Shown one piece after another: positions 35,253 to 45,358 of a DNA stretch of 56,613 bases; the first letter of the stretch is position 1, and the number at the start of each line of letters is the position of its first letter. The position numbers were made by a program, and so were the translations under genes. The stretch spans positions 179,999 to 236,611 of the forward strand of contig NZ_KB235959.1 in assembly GCF_000332355.1 (NCBI RefSeq). Direction: 5' to 3'. This stretch comes from Baaleninema simplex PCC 7105 (GTDB taxonomy: Bacteria; Cyanobacteriota; Cyanobacteriia; Cyanobacteriales; Geitlerinemataceae). Below the pieces are notes generated by a model. It saw only the letters and a program-made list of their open reading frames with translations, had not been told where the DNA came from and did no database searches.

Positions 35253-37274
35253 ATGTCCGCTTTTTGGCAAACGAGACGACAACTCGGGTGGCGTATTGTG
35301 GCGTTAGCTGCGGTTTATGCCGTCGTAACGTCCTCGATCTCCTCGATTCCGAGCGATCTTGTCAAAACAGCACTGGTTGGTGTTCCTCCGGGTCTGGCGT
35401 TGGCGGCTCTCCTCCTACAATCGCGATCGCTGTGGGTGGGGGTATTGCTGGGGGCGCTGGTTAGCGTGTGGTTTCAGGAGTTACCCCCCGCACTCGCCCT
35501 CGAATGGGCGTTCAGTCAAGCCTTACAAGCCTGGTTGGGGGCAACGTTGCTGACGAGCATGAAATTTCGGACGACCCTAGAACGATTGCGGGACATTGGA
35601 GGACTGGTCGTTTTAGGCGGTATCTTGGCAACCTTCGTCAGTACCACTCTCGATGCGACGGCGATCGCGGGATGGGGTAACAGCGAGCAGTTTCGCTCTT
35701 GGGAACTGTGGTGGACGCTGTGGTTGGGAAAAGCCACAGGAATCGTCACGGTTACACCTGTCTTTCTCGCCTTAGTCGATCGCCGCTACGATTTGCGATT
35801 GGGGGGGGTGCAGCGAGGACGCCGATGGCGCAAACTCGAAATCCTCGCAGTGTTCTTACTAACGGTAGCGGTGGGGTGGGTGGTGTTCTGTTCGCGAACG
35901 CGAACCTCGAACTACACCGTTCCGTTGGAATACTTGCCGTTTCCCATTTCCATGTGGGCGGCGTTGCGTTTCGGTAAACGGGGAACTGTTTTAATTAACC
36001 TGACGATCGCCACCATGGCCGTCTGGGGAATCGCCCGCAACAGCAGCCCGTTTCTCATCGCAAACGTAGGAGCCGCACAGTCGATCTTATCGTTGCAGGT
36101 GTTCGTCGCCACGATCGCCGTTACCTCCCTCGTACTGGCCACGGAAATCGCCGGACGCCAACGAGCCGAACTGTCGTTAAAACAAAGTCAAGCACGACTG
36201 GCAAACGCCCAACGCATCGCCGAATTGGGAAGTTGGGATTTCGATCGCCTCACACACGAAATGCGATGGTCCGAGCGAACGTACCAAATTTTTGGCTGCG
36301 TTCCCGAGTCGTTTCGTCCCTCCCGCCAAGCTTTGATGCAGTTCGTTAGCCCCGACGATCGCGATCGCGTCGAGGAAGCCTACACAGCCATGTTGTTAGA
36401 GCGAAAACCGTTCTGTCTCGATTACCAAATTCAAACTTGCTTTGGGGAAGAACGCATCGTGCGCGAACGAGCGGAATGTCGAGAACTCTATGCCATCGGA
36501 ACGTTGCAAGACGTGACCGAACTCAAGCGATCGGAAGAACTGCTGCAAGCCAAGGAAGCCGCCGAGGCCGCCAACCGCGCCAAAAGTGCCTTTCTCGCCA
36601 ACATGAGTCACGAGTTACGAACGCCCCTCAACGCCATCATCGGGTATAGCGAACTTCTCCAAGAAGAAGTCACCGATTTCGGCGATCTCGAACTCGTTGA
36701 AGACGTGCGCCGCATTCACGAAGCAGGACGTCACCTGTTGGCACTGATCGGCGATATTTTAGATGTCTCCAAAATCGAGTCGGGTCACGCCGAGGTGCAG
36801 ATCGAACCGCTCGATTTACCCACACTGCTCGACGAAGTGGCGGTCAAAGTGATGCCGTCGGTGTTGGAAAATAACAACGTTCTGCACGTCTGCTGTGCGG
36901 AGAACATCGCCGAGTTGTACGCGGATGGGGTGCGAGTTCACCAAATTTTGTCGAACCTATTAAGCAACGCGACGAAATTTACCCGCGACGGCACGATTTG
37001 GCTGACGGTCGATGAAATCACCGAAAAGACCCCCGAACGCATTCGCTTTCAAGTCATCGATACGGGAATTGGCATCGATCCCGAGGAACACGATCGCATC
37101 TTCGATCCGTTTTTTCAAGCAGACACCTCCAGTACTCGGCAACATGGCGGAACCGGACTGGGACTGTCACTCGCCCGCCAGTTTGCCGAACGCATGGGGG
37201 GAACTCTCACCGTCGAGAGCGAATTAGGAAAAGGAGCGACGTTTACGCTGGAGTTACCGCTTTCTACCAGGTGA
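35253..37274 (+). CDS. MASE1-domain sensor histidine kinase
   Basis: 673 residues, ATG at 35253 preceded by a strong AGGAGGG. The first 300 residues form a MASE1-type membrane sensor with about eight hydrophobic segments ([39 protein letters not shown]). A PAS domain follows (about 310-425, [20 protein letters not shown]). The HisKA box is [20 protein letters not shown] near residue 450, with the N box [12 protein letters not shown]1 [10 protein letters not shown] and G2 [13 protein letters not shown]. It should phosphorylate a separate response regulator; none is adjacent. The input signal is unknown. Confidence 0.85.
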   Translation: MSAFWQTRRQLGWRIVALAAVYAVVTSSISSIPSDLVKTALVGVPPGLALAALLLQSRSLWVGVLLGALVSVWFQELPPALALEWAFSQALQAWLGATLLTSMKFRTTLERLRDIGGLVVLGGILATFVSTTLDATAIAGWGNSEQFRSWELWWTLWLGKATGIVTVTPVFLALVDRRYDLRLGGVQRGRRWRKLEILAVFLLTVAVGWVVFCSRTRTSNYTVPLEYLPFPISMWAALRFGKRGTVLINLTIATMAVWGIARNSSPFLIANVGAAQSILSLQVFVATIAVTSLVLATEIAGRQRAELSLKQSQARLANAQRIAELGSWDFDRLTHEMRWSERTYQIFGCVPESFRPSRQALMQFVSPDDRDRVEEAYTAMLLERKPFCLDYQIQTCFGEERIVRERAECRELYAIGTLQDVTELKRSEELLQAKEAAEAANRAKSAFLANMSHELRTPLNAIIGYSELLQEEVTDFGDLELVEDVRRIHEAGRHLLALIGDILDVSKIESGHAEVQIEPLDLPTLLDEVAVKVMPSVLENNNVLHVCCAENIAELYADGVRVHQILSNLLSNATKFTRDGTIWLTVDEITEKTPERIRFQVIDTGIGIDPEEHDRIFDPFFQADTSSTRQHGGTGLGLSLARQFAERMGGTLTVESELGKGATFTLELPLSTR

Positions 37275-37296
37275 ACATCACCAGTCGCCAGTTAAG

Positions 37297-37389
37297 ACAG
37301 GGAACAGGGAATCGGGAACAGGGAACAGGGAATCGGGAACAGTGTCTCCCTTTCTCCCCCTCTCCCCCTCTCCCCCTCTCCCTTTCTCC
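37297..37389. repeat. Back-to-back purine and pyrimidine repeat arrays
   Basis: GGGAACAGGGAATCGGGAACA units (37297-37341) are followed directly by CTCCCCCT/CTCCCTTT units (37345-37389). The block fills nearly all of the gap between two convergent genes. The halves are partly complementary, so a transcript could fold, and the position between convergent ends resembles a terminator region. Confidence 0.65.
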
Positions 37390-38595
37390 TCACCGCACGT
37401 CTGTCACGCGCCAGTTGAGTTTTAAGTTAATCCAGAAGTTCCAAAAGGTGACGAGGGCGATCGCCGTTAATTTCGCGATGTATTCGTTGACGCCTAACAG
37501 ATTAAACAGCAGGTTGACGATCGCCACGTTCAACATCAACCCCGCTAGACAAACTGCGTTAAATTTCAGAAATCGCTTGAACCGCTTGCGCCATCCCCGT
37601 TGTCGGCCAGACAAATCGGCAAACGTCCACAAGTCGTTCCACAAAAAATTATTGAAAATCGCGACTTCCGCCGACAAAACGGCACTGCGGGTCAGTCCCC
37701 ACCCCAAACCGTCGCGCAGCAGGTAAAACACGGCTAAATCGACGAACACGCCGCTCGATCCCACGACGCCGAAACGCAGAAATCGCGCCAGGGGAAACAG
37801 ATCGACGCGCAGTCTTAGCAGGTGTTGTAAGTATTCGAGATACTGCTTCGCGGTGACTTTGCTTTCACCTTCGTTGCGTTCTTGGAAGACGTACCCCACT
37901 TCGCCAATCCAGCGAATGTCGCCCCGTCCGAGAACTTCGATGAGGATTTTGTAACCGACGGGATCGAGGGGTTTTCCGGCGATCGCATCTCGACGCACCA
38001 TGAAAAAGCCACTCATGGGATCGCTGACGCGGCCCACCACACCGGGAAGCAGAACTAAACCGATCAGTTGCGCCCCGCGAGAGAGGAACCGCCGCGTGAG
38101 ACTCCAATCGCTGACGCCGCCACCTTCGACGTGACGACTGGCGACAGCGAGATCGGCCCCGCGATCGATCTCCGCCCACAAATTCACCAGCACTTCCGGG
38201 GGATGTTGTAAATCGGCATCGATGACAGCTAAGATTTCGCCTCGGGCCGCTTGCCAGCCTCGGATTACGGCAGTGGAGAGTCCCCGTTCGTGGCAGCGGC
38301 GGATCGATCGCAGTTGGGGATAGGTTTCGGCGAGGCGATCGGCCAGTTCCCAGGTGCGATCGCGACTGTCGTCGTCCACCACGATCAGTTCGTAATCGTC
38401 AGGAATCAGGCGATCGAGCAGTTGTATCAGACGTTCGACCAGTTGGCGAAGGTTGCGGCGTTCGTTGTAAGTCGGAACGACGAGGGAGAGCTTGAGGGGA
38501 ACGGCGATCGCCGTGCGATCGCTCGGATAGATCCGCAACCCCGCTTCGGGAAACGGCGGCAGAACCTCGATCTCAGAAATCTTGGGTTGGGACAT
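37390..38595 (-). CDS. GT2 glycosyltransferase fused to a GtrA-like membrane domain
   Basis: 401 residues from the ATG at 38595; a longer frame to 38739 lacks support. Residues about 25-245 are a dolichyl-phosphate-mannose-synthase-like GT2: LSLVVPTYNERRNLRQL, VVDDDSRDRTW, VIDADLQHPPEVL with the metal-binding DAD, and VGYKILIEVLGRG. The C-terminal 120 residues form a GtrA-type domain with four membrane helices (FLRFGVVGSSGVFVDLAVFYLL, FNNFLWNDLWTF, AVCLAGLMLNVAIVNLLFNLL). Such proteins transfer a sugar to undecaprenyl phosphate and flip it. It is divergent from the polysaccharide cluster to its right, and may serve it. Confidence 0.85.
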   Translation of the reverse strand: MSQPKISEIEVLPPFPEAGLRIYPSDRTAIAVPLKLSLVVPTYNERRNLRQLVERLIQLLDRLIPDDYELIVVDDDSRDRTWELADRLAETYPQLRSIRRCHERGLSTAVIRGWQAARGEILAVIDADLQHPPEVLVNLWAEIDRGADLAVASRHVEGGGVSDWSLTRRFLSRGAQLIGLVLLPGVVGRVSDPMSGFFMVRRDAIAGKPLDPVGYKILIEVLGRGDIRWIGEVGYVFQERNEGESKVTAKQYLEYLQHLLRLRVDLFPLARFLRFGVVGSSGVFVDLAVFYLLRDGLGWGLTRSAVLSAEVAIFNNFLWNDLWTFADLSGRQRGWRKRFKRFLKFNAVCLAGLMLNVAIVNLLFNLLGVNEYIAKLTAIALVTFWNFWINLKLNWRVTDVR

Positions 38596-38786
38596 GACCG
38601 GGCGTAGTGGGCAAAACACGGATACAACCATACCAAACCCAGACCGTTCTCGGAACAAATTCCCCGCGTCTTCGAGGTTGGCAGGAAGCAAAGTCACCGA
38701 GCTATAGTGGAATCGGTTTTGGAGACAGCTCGGTAGCAAACGCCGAGCTTGCCACTTTCAAACGCAACCCGGCACTTCCCCCCACC

Positions 38787-39407
38787 ATGAAATCAGTTTT
38801 CAAAGGCATTCTCTCGACCCTATCGTTACTTTGGGTGTCGCCGTTACTGGTTCTGTTTGGGTTGAGTGCCGATCGCGATACGATTCGCTACGATACGAAA
38901 TGCTGGATCGAAAATCTCGATCGCCCCAATCGATCGCCCCTCGTCAACCTCCTCTATTTACTCGCCAAACATCCTGAATTCCGAAATCTGTTCTATCACC
39001 GCATCTTTCAAAGTAACCTGCTTTCCCGAATTGTTCTAGCACTGCTGAAGATCGTTTACCGTCCCTGTCCTTATCTATTTATCGACAACTCCAGCAAAAT
39101 CGGGTCGGGACTGTTCCTCCAACACGGGTTCAGCACGATTATCATGGCGGATATGGGCGAAAACTGCTGGGTCAACCAACAAGTGACGATCGGCTATAAA
39201 GACCGCAGCGGACGCCCTTCGATCGGAAATAACGTCCGGATTACAGCGGGCGCGAAAGTCTTAGGTAACATAAAAGTCGGAGATAACGTTGTCGTGGGAG
39301 CGAATGCGGTTGTCGTTAAAAACGTTCCTGCCAACTGTGTTGTTGTTGGGGTGCCGGCTTACATTGTCAAACGCGATGGTGTAAAAGTCAACGAACCACT
39401 GGTGTAG
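38787..39407 (+). CDS. hpsU: Serine O-acetyltransferase-like hexapeptide acetyltransferase (HpsU-like)
   Basis: 206 residues from the ATG at 38787. An N-terminal hydrophobic segment (GILSTLSLLWVSPLLVLFGL) precedes a left-handed beta-helix of hexapeptide repeats in residues about 105-195 (IGSGLFLQHGFSTIIMADMG, VGDNVVVGANAVVVKNVPAN, and PAYIVK). This resembles CysE-type and sugar O-acetyltransferases. A catalytic His is likely in LQHGFST. Position before an O-antigen-ligase-like gene and three glycosyltransferases suggests it acetylates an exopolysaccharide. The hpsU name follows the hormogonium-polysaccharide gene set as I remember it and is tentative. The gene ends 15 bp before the next. Confidence 0.6.
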   Translation: MKSVFKGILSTLSLLWVSPLLVLFGLSADRDTIRYDTKCWIENLDRPNRSPLVNLLYLLAKHPEFRNLFYHRIFQSNLLSRIVLALLKIVYRPCPYLFIDNSSKIGSGLFLQHGFSTIIMADMGENCWVNQQVTIGYKDRSGRPSIGNNVRITAGAKVLGNIKVGDNVVVGANAVVVKNVPANCVVVGVPAYIVKRDGVKVNEPLV

Positions 39408-39422
39408 TTTCTTGTTCGGACG

Positions 39423-41093
39423 ATGCCCGGTAAAAAATCGAAGAAATCGAAACAGAAAAAAGGTCAGACTCCTCCCAATCCTAACGAGCCAGTTCTGAGT
39501 AAAAAAGAACTCGCCGCGCAAAAACGCAAGCAAGCCAAGGAACGTAAGGAACTAATTCAAACCTTCGTGACTGCTGCTGTAGTGGGTGGAATTATTGGTA
39601 TCGCCCTATTTTTCGTCAAAAATGAAAAACTCGCCATTGCTGGAGGCGGCGGGATTATTGCTTTGTGGATGTCTTATAAATATCCATTTCTCGCTCTCTG
39701 GGTATTTATTATTTATATGCCATTTGCTGGAACAATCACCTATTGGATTGGCGGAGGAAATGCTTTATTTCAACTTGCAAAAGATGGCTTTGCATTTCCG
39801 GCAATTTTTGCAATTTGGCAGATTCTCAAAAAACAACGAAAACCCTTTATTATCCCGAAATCTCTCAAGACTCCTCTCACGATATTGATGGGAATTCTTG
39901 CTATAACCTTTCTCGGCACGAACGTCGCTCAGCAATTTTCAGACACGCCAGGCGAACAACCTATTGCAATGGGGATTCTCGGATTTAAAGTATTTTTAGG
40001 ATATCTTCCTTTGATTACTTGCACCTATCATCTTCTTAAAGATAAAAAAGATTTTTTACGGTTTACTCGACTGCACGTAATCTTAGTAATCATTTGCTGT
40101 TTCCTGGGATTGGTTCAGTATATGATGCTGTCCTCGGGAATTTGTAAGGGAACCGATCACTTGACGGGAGACGATTTATTTAAAGCAACACTCGATGCGA
40201 AATGCTTGGTCGGGGGGTCGTTAGTTTTCAGCCCCTCACAAAATATGATTCGTCTACCGGGAACTTTTGTCGCGCCCTGGCAGTGGGCTTGGTTTTTAAT
40301 TGGAAATATTTTCTTTACGTTTGCTTCGGCGTTTAGCGATCCGTCTCTAATTTGGCAGCTAATTAGTTTTCTGGGAATGGCTTTTGTGTTTATTAACGCC
40401 GTGATTTCAGGACAGCGAATTGCACTGTTACTTGTGCCGACAATTACGATTATTTTACTGGTTCTCACGGGGCAACTTTCTAAGCCCCAACGATCTATCC
40501 CGATTGTTGGGGGAATTGGCGTACTGATCGTTTTGGGAATGATTTTATTCCCCGATGTCATTCAAGGACGGATCGAAAGTACGGTTTCTCGATGGCAAGC
40601 ATCGCCACCCACGGAGTTTATCGCACACCAAGCCGAGTTTACGTCAAAAGGTCAGAGTGGTATCCTCGGTCACGGACTCGGACGTGCGACAAATTCAGCC
40701 CGAATGTTTGGGGATACGGCGTTAATTGAAACCTATTATCCTAAACTGTTGTACGAAATCGGTCCGATCGGGGTGTTAGGATTTCTCGGGGTGGTTACGT
40801 CCATCACGATTTCAAGTTTTAAAATTTGGCGATCGCTCAAAGAAAAACACTTCCGAAGCTATGCCGCCTGTTTCTGGGTCTTTATCTTTTTTATCAGCTA
40901 TCAAACCTATTACTATCCCCTCGATGTCGATCCAGTTGCTGTTTATTATTGGATGGTGGTCGGGGCGATGTTACGACTTCCCGAACTCGAAGAAAAAGAG
41001 CTAGAACGACTAGCCGCACTCGAGGAGTTAGAAGACCAAGATCCAAAACAACGCAAAAAGAAAGCACGACAAAAAAAAGTGACTGCTAAGTAA
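39423..41093 (+). CDS. hpsL: O-antigen-ligase/polymerase-like membrane protein (HpsL-like)
   Basis: 556 residues. An unusually Lys-rich cytoplasmic N terminus (MPGKKSKKSKQKK) and a matching Lys/Arg-rich C terminus (QRKKKARQKKVTAK) enclose about ten or more membrane segments (VTAAVVGGIIGIALFFV, FPFLALWVFIIYMPF-type segments, IVGGIGVLIVLGMILF). A large soluble loop with LGHGLGRATNSARMFGDTA near residue 420 is typical of O-antigen ligase/Wzy proteins, which join or polymerise lipid-linked glycans in the periplasm. The sequence and neighbours fit HpsL. The exact activity is not shown by the sequence. Confidence 0.6.
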   Translation: MPGKKSKKSKQKKGQTPPNPNEPVLSKKELAAQKRKQAKERKELIQTFVTAAVVGGIIGIALFFVKNEKLAIAGGGGIIALWMSYKYPFLALWVFIIYMPFAGTITYWIGGGNALFQLAKDGFAFPAIFAIWQILKKQRKPFIIPKSLKTPLTILMGILAITFLGTNVAQQFSDTPGEQPIAMGILGFKVFLGYLPLITCTYHLLKDKKDFLRFTRLHVILVIICCFLGLVQYMMLSSGICKGTDHLTGDDLFKATLDAKCLVGGSLVFSPSQNMIRLPGTFVAPWQWAWFLIGNIFFTFASAFSDPSLIWQLISFLGMAFVFINAVISGQRIALLLVPTITIILLVLTGQLSKPQRSIPIVGGIGVLIVLGMILFPDVIQGRIESTVSRWQASPPTEFIAHQAEFTSKGQSGILGHGLGRATNSARMFGDTALIETYYPKLLYEIGPIGVLGFLGVVTSITISSFKIWRSLKEKHFRSYAACFWVFIFFISYQTYYYPLDVDPVAVYYWMVVGAMLRLPELEEKELERLAALEELEDQDPKQRKKKARQKKVTAK

Positions 41094-41191
41094 AGATTGA
41101 CGGTTCTTTTTTGAAGAAATGCCTTTAAAAAGATTCTTCAGTTTTAGTTACGTTTTGCGTATAGTACGGTTATGTTTAGGAGTTGCTCGCT

Positions 41192-42175
41192 GTGAACTTG
41201 CCTTCGATTTCGGTTGTTATCCCCACCTATCGCCGCGAAGCTGCGTTGCGGGATACGATCGCCGACGTTCTCAAACAAGATTATCCCGACTTTGAAGCGA
41301 TCGTCGTCGATCAAACGCCCACTCACGAACCTGAAACAGAACGCTATCTTCAAGAACTCGCTGAAGCGAGTAAAATTCACTGGTATCGCGTGGATTGGGC
41401 GAGTCTTCCCGGTGCGCGAAATTATGCAGTTCGTCGTGCTACGGGAGACGTTATCGTGTTTATTGACGACGACGTGAAACTCGAACCGAACTATTTACAA
41501 ACTCACGCCAGAAATTACATCGATCGCCCAGAAATTGGTGCTGTCGCCGGACGGGTTTTCGATCGCATGAAACTCGCCGACTCTGGGGGCGCTCTCAAAA
41601 TTCAACAACTCCCCCCGGAAGCAATGGATCCCGGTATCGCGTGGTATTACATCGATTTAGTTCACACGGTCGAACCCCAGCAAGTTCTCTCGGCGCGAGG
41701 TTGTAATATGTCGTTTCGTCGGGAGGTTTTCGACAAGTTCGGCTTGCAATTCGACGAACGCTATCGCGGAAGTGCGGTTCGCGAAGAATCGGATTTTTGT
41801 TTGCGGTTCCGTAAAACCGGCTTTCAAATTTGGTACGATCCCGATGCCTCTTTAATTCACCTAGGAGAAGAAACGGGAGGCTGTCACGATATCAGTACGA
41901 AATCCGTTCAGTACCAAATTACATTTTATCACAATCACTTTTTTATGGGGCTTCATAATTTAACGTTCGGACAGTGTTTGCGCTTTTTTGCCAAGCTGTT
42001 TGACTGTCACGTTCTCGGACATCCCCCTTGTAATAAAAGTGGTTCTCCCCTCAAGGTGTTAGTCCGGTTTGGATTTTACGCGATGGGATTTTTGAAAGCC
42101 CTCAAAACTTGGATTCAATCGCTTTGGGACGACGGACAAATTTACAGTCGTCAAGACGATTTAACCAGTGCGTAG
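41192..42175 (+). CDS. hpsN: GT2-family glycosyltransferase (HpsN-like)
   Basis: 327 residues. I choose the GTG at 41192 because TAGGAG lies 8 bases upstream; a TTG at 41183 adds three residues. The GT-A fold is clear: ISVVIPTYRREAALRDTI at the start, EAIVVDQTP, PGARNYAVRRATGDVIVFIDDD with the metal-binding DDD near residue 95, and ED-like SAVREESDFCLRF near residue 210. The last 80 residues are hydrophobic and basic and may associate with the membrane. The donor sugar is unknown. It starts 98 bp after the ligase-like gene and probably belongs to the same transcript. Confidence 0.65.
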   Translation: MNLPSISVVIPTYRREAALRDTIADVLKQDYPDFEAIVVDQTPTHEPETERYLQELAEASKIHWYRVDWASLPGARNYAVRRATGDVIVFIDDDVKLEPNYLQTHARNYIDRPEIGAVAGRVFDRMKLADSGGALKIQQLPPEAMDPGIAWYYIDLVHTVEPQQVLSARGCNMSFRREVFDKFGLQFDERYRGSAVREESDFCLRFRKTGFQIWYDPDASLIHLGEETGGCHDISTKSVQYQITFYHNHFFMGLHNLTFGQCLRFFAKLFDCHVLGHPPCNKSGSPLKVLVRFGFYAMGFLKALKTWIQSLWDDGQIYSRQDDLTSA

Positions 42176-42210
42176 GGTGGATGAGACCCCTTTTATTGAG
42201 AGGAGCGATC

Positions 42211-43368
42211 GTGAAACGAATTATCTATGCGGGGAACCAGCGCATGATTCGACCCAACAGCCCCTGCGACTCCAAATATCAAATTATCAGAACCGTTGCG
42301 TTTCCGGCCGGACGCTACCCGTTCAGTCGTCTTTGGTCGCCATTTGGCTGTTTGTCCGCCTGGAAACCCACGTTTAAACGGTACGATATGGTTCATGCTT
42401 TTAACAGCATTCCTTATATAAACCGACCGTTTGTGGTGAGTTTCGAGCGAATTTTACCGTTGATGTCCGTCAGTTCCGATCGTCCGCTTGCAAAGTTTTT
42501 TTACGAACGATTGCGCGATCGCCTCGCTCGCAACAACTGCTATCGAATTATCGCACTTTCAGATTGGGCGAAACAACGATTTCTCGAACAGCATCGAGAT
42601 TGGAACGAGAGCGATCGAATCTCCCCTAAAATTGTCACCGTTCACCCGAGTTTTCCGATTCGCGTCGAGTCTCCTAAGCGTTACGATCGCACCCAACCGT
42701 TACAGTGTATGTTTATCGGCCGTCATTTCGCGAGAAAAGGAGGGATCGTCGCTCTACGAGTTGCTAAAAAAGCGTTAGAGTTAAATTTACCGCTTCACCT
42801 GCACGTCGTTTCTCAACTCAAATTGGGAAGAGGCGTTCCAACTGATTTTCCCGATCGCGATCGCTACAAAAACGATTTACAACTTTTAGACTTAGAAAAC
42901 GTGACGTTTTACGGTATAGTCGGAAACTCAAAAGTCTTCGAGCTTTTAACGCAAAGCCACTTTCAAATCATGGCCACCCTCAACGATACTTACGGTTTCA
43001 GCATCATAGAAGGATTTACCACAGCCACACCAGCCATTACGACGAATATTAGTGCGTTACCCGAGTTTGTCAAAGACGGTGAAACCGGATATTTAATAGA
43101 AGTCGATCGCACTCCTCAAAATACTTGGAAAAACCCATTTTACGGACGAGAATCTAAAGACGAATACTGGAATTTTATCGACGGTGTCTACGATCGCCTT
43201 GCCGAAAATGTTCTAGAAAGACTAAAGACTTTTTGGGAGGACGATAATTGTTCTGAAACTTACGAAAGATTAAGTACGGGAGCGTTAGAGCGAGCAAAAA
43301 CCCACCACGACGAGCAAAAAACCAGTCGATTCTACGATCGAATGTACGATGAAGCTATGTCGTCTTGA
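42211..43368 (+). CDS. hpsO: GT4-family glycosyltransferase (HpsO-like)
   Basis: 385 residues from a GTG at 42211 with AGGAG five bases upstream; an ATG 34 codons earlier overlaps the preceding gene and is unlikely. The GT-B fold is recognised in the C-terminal half: PLQCMFIGRHFARKGGIVALR, VTFYGIVGNSKVFELL and the donor site HFQIMATLNDTYGFSIIEGF, then PAITTNISALPEFVKDGETGYL. The N-terminal half is typical but poorly conserved. It lies in a five-gene same-strand run and probably adds one sugar to the same lipid-linked repeat unit. Confidence 0.65.
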   Translation: MKRIIYAGNQRMIRPNSPCDSKYQIIRTVAFPAGRYPFSRLWSPFGCLSAWKPTFKRYDMVHAFNSIPYINRPFVVSFERILPLMSVSSDRPLAKFFYERLRDRLARNNCYRIIALSDWAKQRFLEQHRDWNESDRISPKIVTVHPSFPIRVESPKRYDRTQPLQCMFIGRHFARKGGIVALRVAKKALELNLPLHLHVVSQLKLGRGVPTDFPDRDRYKNDLQLLDLENVTFYGIVGNSKVFELLTQSHFQIMATLNDTYGFSIIEGFTTATPAITTNISALPEFVKDGETGYLIEVDRTPQNTWKNPFYGRESKDEYWNFIDGVYDRLAENVLERLKTFWEDDNCSETYERLSTGALERAKTHHDEQKTSRFYDRMYDEAMSS

Positions 43369-43384
43369 TATTAATTAAAAAATC

Positions 43385-44554
43385 ATGAGAATTGTCGTCG
43401 CCAGTCATACCTATATCGTAGATCTCAATCGAGAAAAGCTGCGAGAACTCGCCAACCTCGCCCCCGATGTCGAAGTAACGGTGGTGGTTCCCAAACGCTG
43501 GAAACCCGGCGGAGTTCAAAATCGCGTCGTCGAAAGCGAACCGCTAGACGAAGGAGCGTTTCGCGTGGTTCCGCTATCGAATTTTAGTCAAAACCAACAG
43601 GGACTGTTAACCTTTGGCTGGGATTTAGTAGACCTATTGCGTCAGTTTCGTCCTCAAATTATTCAAGTCGAACAAGGGGCGAAAGCGTTGGGATATGCCC
43701 AAACCATTACCCTTAATAAATTGCTCGGCTTGAAGGCGAAAAACGTCTTTTTTACCTGGTGGAACATTCCCTATACGCTGAAGTTTCCTGTATCGCTGTT
43801 GGAAAAGTACAATCTCAGCAACACGGACGGAGCGATTACGGGAAATCAAGATGGGGCGGAAATCCTGCGCGATCGCGGCTACAACGGGCCGATTACGGTA
43901 CTTCCTCAATTGGGCGTTGACGAAACCCTATTTCGTCCCCAAGAGGTATCCAATCTGCGCCAACAACTCGGACTCGAACCCACAGATTTCGTGGTGGGTT
44001 TCGTGGGACGGTTCGTTGAAGAAAAGGGCTTGTTAACGCTGTGTCAGGCGTTAGAAGGATTGCGCGATCGCCCGTGGAAATGGGTACTTCTCGGACGAGG
44101 CGTGCTGAAGGAATCTCTAGAACTCTGGGTTAAAGAAAATCAGTTTGAAGACCGGGTGATTTTCGTCGAAAGCGTTCCTCACGACGAAGTATATCGCTAT
44201 ATCAATTTACTCAACACGCTGGTTTTACCCTCAGAAACCACCTATAAATTCAAAACCCTTTCGTCGGTGGGGTGGAAAGAACAGTTCGGCCACGTTCTCA
44301 TCGAAGCCATGTCCTGTCGCGTTCCGCTTATCGGTTCCGATTCGGGGGAAATTCCCTATGTCATCGACGAGACGGGTTGGGTGTTTCCTGAAGGAAACGC
44401 CGAAAAATTGCGGGAATGTTTGGTAACGTTGATGGACGATCCCGAATTGGCGAAACAGAAAGCCCAGCAGGGATTCGATCGCGCCATGAAACGCTATACG
44501 AACCGCGCGATCGCCCAGCAGCAACTCGAGTTTTACCAACAACTCCTCGGCTGA
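43385..44554 (+). CDS. hpsP: GT4-family glycosyltransferase (HpsP-like)
   Basis: 389 residues, ATG at 43385, 16 bp after the preceding gene. The N-terminal Rossmann half starts MRIVVASHTYIVDLNREKLR and includes PQIIQVEQGAKALGYAQT. The C-terminal nucleotide-sugar half has VGFVGRFVEEKGLLTLCQAL, WVLLGRG, VPHDEVYRYINLLNTLVLPS and EQFGHVLIEAMSCRVPLIGS with the EX7E-type glutamates. It is the last gene of the cluster. The position and sequence fit HpsP. The acceptor is not known. Confidence 0.65.
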   Translation: MRIVVASHTYIVDLNREKLRELANLAPDVEVTVVVPKRWKPGGVQNRVVESEPLDEGAFRVVPLSNFSQNQQGLLTFGWDLVDLLRQFRPQIIQVEQGAKALGYAQTITLNKLLGLKAKNVFFTWWNIPYTLKFPVSLLEKYNLSNTDGAITGNQDGAEILRDRGYNGPITVLPQLGVDETLFRPQEVSNLRQQLGLEPTDFVVGFVGRFVEEKGLLTLCQALEGLRDRPWKWVLLGRGVLKESLELWVKENQFEDRVIFVESVPHDEVYRYINLLNTLVLPSETTYKFKTLSSVGWKEQFGHVLIEAMSCRVPLIGSDSGEIPYVIDETGWVFPEGNAEKLRECLVTLMDDPELAKQKAQQGFDRAMKRYTNRAIAQQQLEFYQQLLG

Positions 44555-44601
44555 ACCCCGTACAATCGTAAATCGTGATATTTAGGGATGATTTGGGTTT
44601 C

Positions 44602-45294
44602 ATGGCTGAGATTCGATCGCACGCACTCTCGATCGCGGGAACGGATACCGATGCGGGAAAAACTGTCTTGACCGCCGCATTGGTCGCCTATTGGCGCAAA
44701 TATCGCCCCGATCGCTCCTTGGGGTTGATGAAGCCGCTACAGTCGGGAACCGGCGATCGCGAGTTTTTTACGGAAGTCTTTGACCTCGACCAAAGCCCGG
44801 AATCCATTACACCGCAATATCTTCAAGCGCCTTTAGCACCTCCTCTCGCCGCCGAAAAAGAAGGGCGAACCATCGATCTCGCTGTCGTCTGGCGCGAACT
44901 CCAACACCTTCGCCAACAGCGAGATTTCTGTCTGGTGGAGTTTTTGGGCGGTTTGGGATCTCCCGTTACCCGAGAACTCACCGTGGCGGATTTGGCGCGA
45001 GATTGGCGTTTACCGACGCTGTTAGTCGTTCCGGTGAAGTTGGGGTCGATTTCCCATGCGGTGGCGAACGTCGCCTTGGCGCGTCAGATGAAGGTGGATT
45101 TACGGGGAATCGTCCTGAACTGCGTCGAACCTCGGACGGAGGAGGATATCGCCAAGTGGACGCCGAAGGATTTAATCGAATCGCTGACTCAGGTTCCGGT
45201 GTTGGGGTGCATTCCTTATTTGGAGAACGTTAAGGATACAGAAAAACTGGCCGCGATCGCAGCCAGTTTGGATTTAGAAACGATGTGGGGGTAA
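44602..45294 (+). CDS. bioD: Dethiobiotin synthetase BioD
   Basis: Catalyses ATP-dependent closure of the ureido ring of dethiobiotin from DAPA and CO2, the penultimate step of biotin synthesis. The 230-residue product, from the ATG at 44602, has the P-loop [10 protein letters not shown] at residues 13-22 with Lys19, the DAPA-binding [12 protein letters not shown] near residue 45, and [20 protein letters not shown] near residue 120, where GAGG-type sequence is usual. [16 protein letters not shown] and GCIPYLENV are also family features. It stands alone; no other bio genes are in the window. Confidence 0.9.
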   Translation: MAEIRSHALSIAGTDTDAGKTVLTAALVAYWRKYRPDRSLGLMKPLQSGTGDREFFTEVFDLDQSPESITPQYLQAPLAPPLAAEKEGRTIDLAVVWRELQHLRQQRDFCLVEFLGGLGSPVTRELTVADLARDWRLPTLLVVPVKLGSISHAVANVALARQMKVDLRGIVLNCVEPRTEEDIAKWTPKDLIESLTQVPVLGCIPYLENVKDTEKLAAIAASLDLETMWG

Positions 45295-45299
45295 ATTCG

Positions 45300-45341
45300 C
45301 CACAGAGACGTTCACCACAGAGACACAGAGGACACAGAGAA
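45300..45341. repeat. CACAGAG repeat array
   Basis: CACAGAGAC, CACAGAGACACAGAG and GACACAGAG form an imperfect array in the 64-bp gap between the convergent bioD and argZ/agrE genes. Similar arrays are widespread in cyanobacterial intergenic DNA. Confidence 0.6.
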
Positions 45342-45358
45342 GGGAGTTTTAGGGCGAT

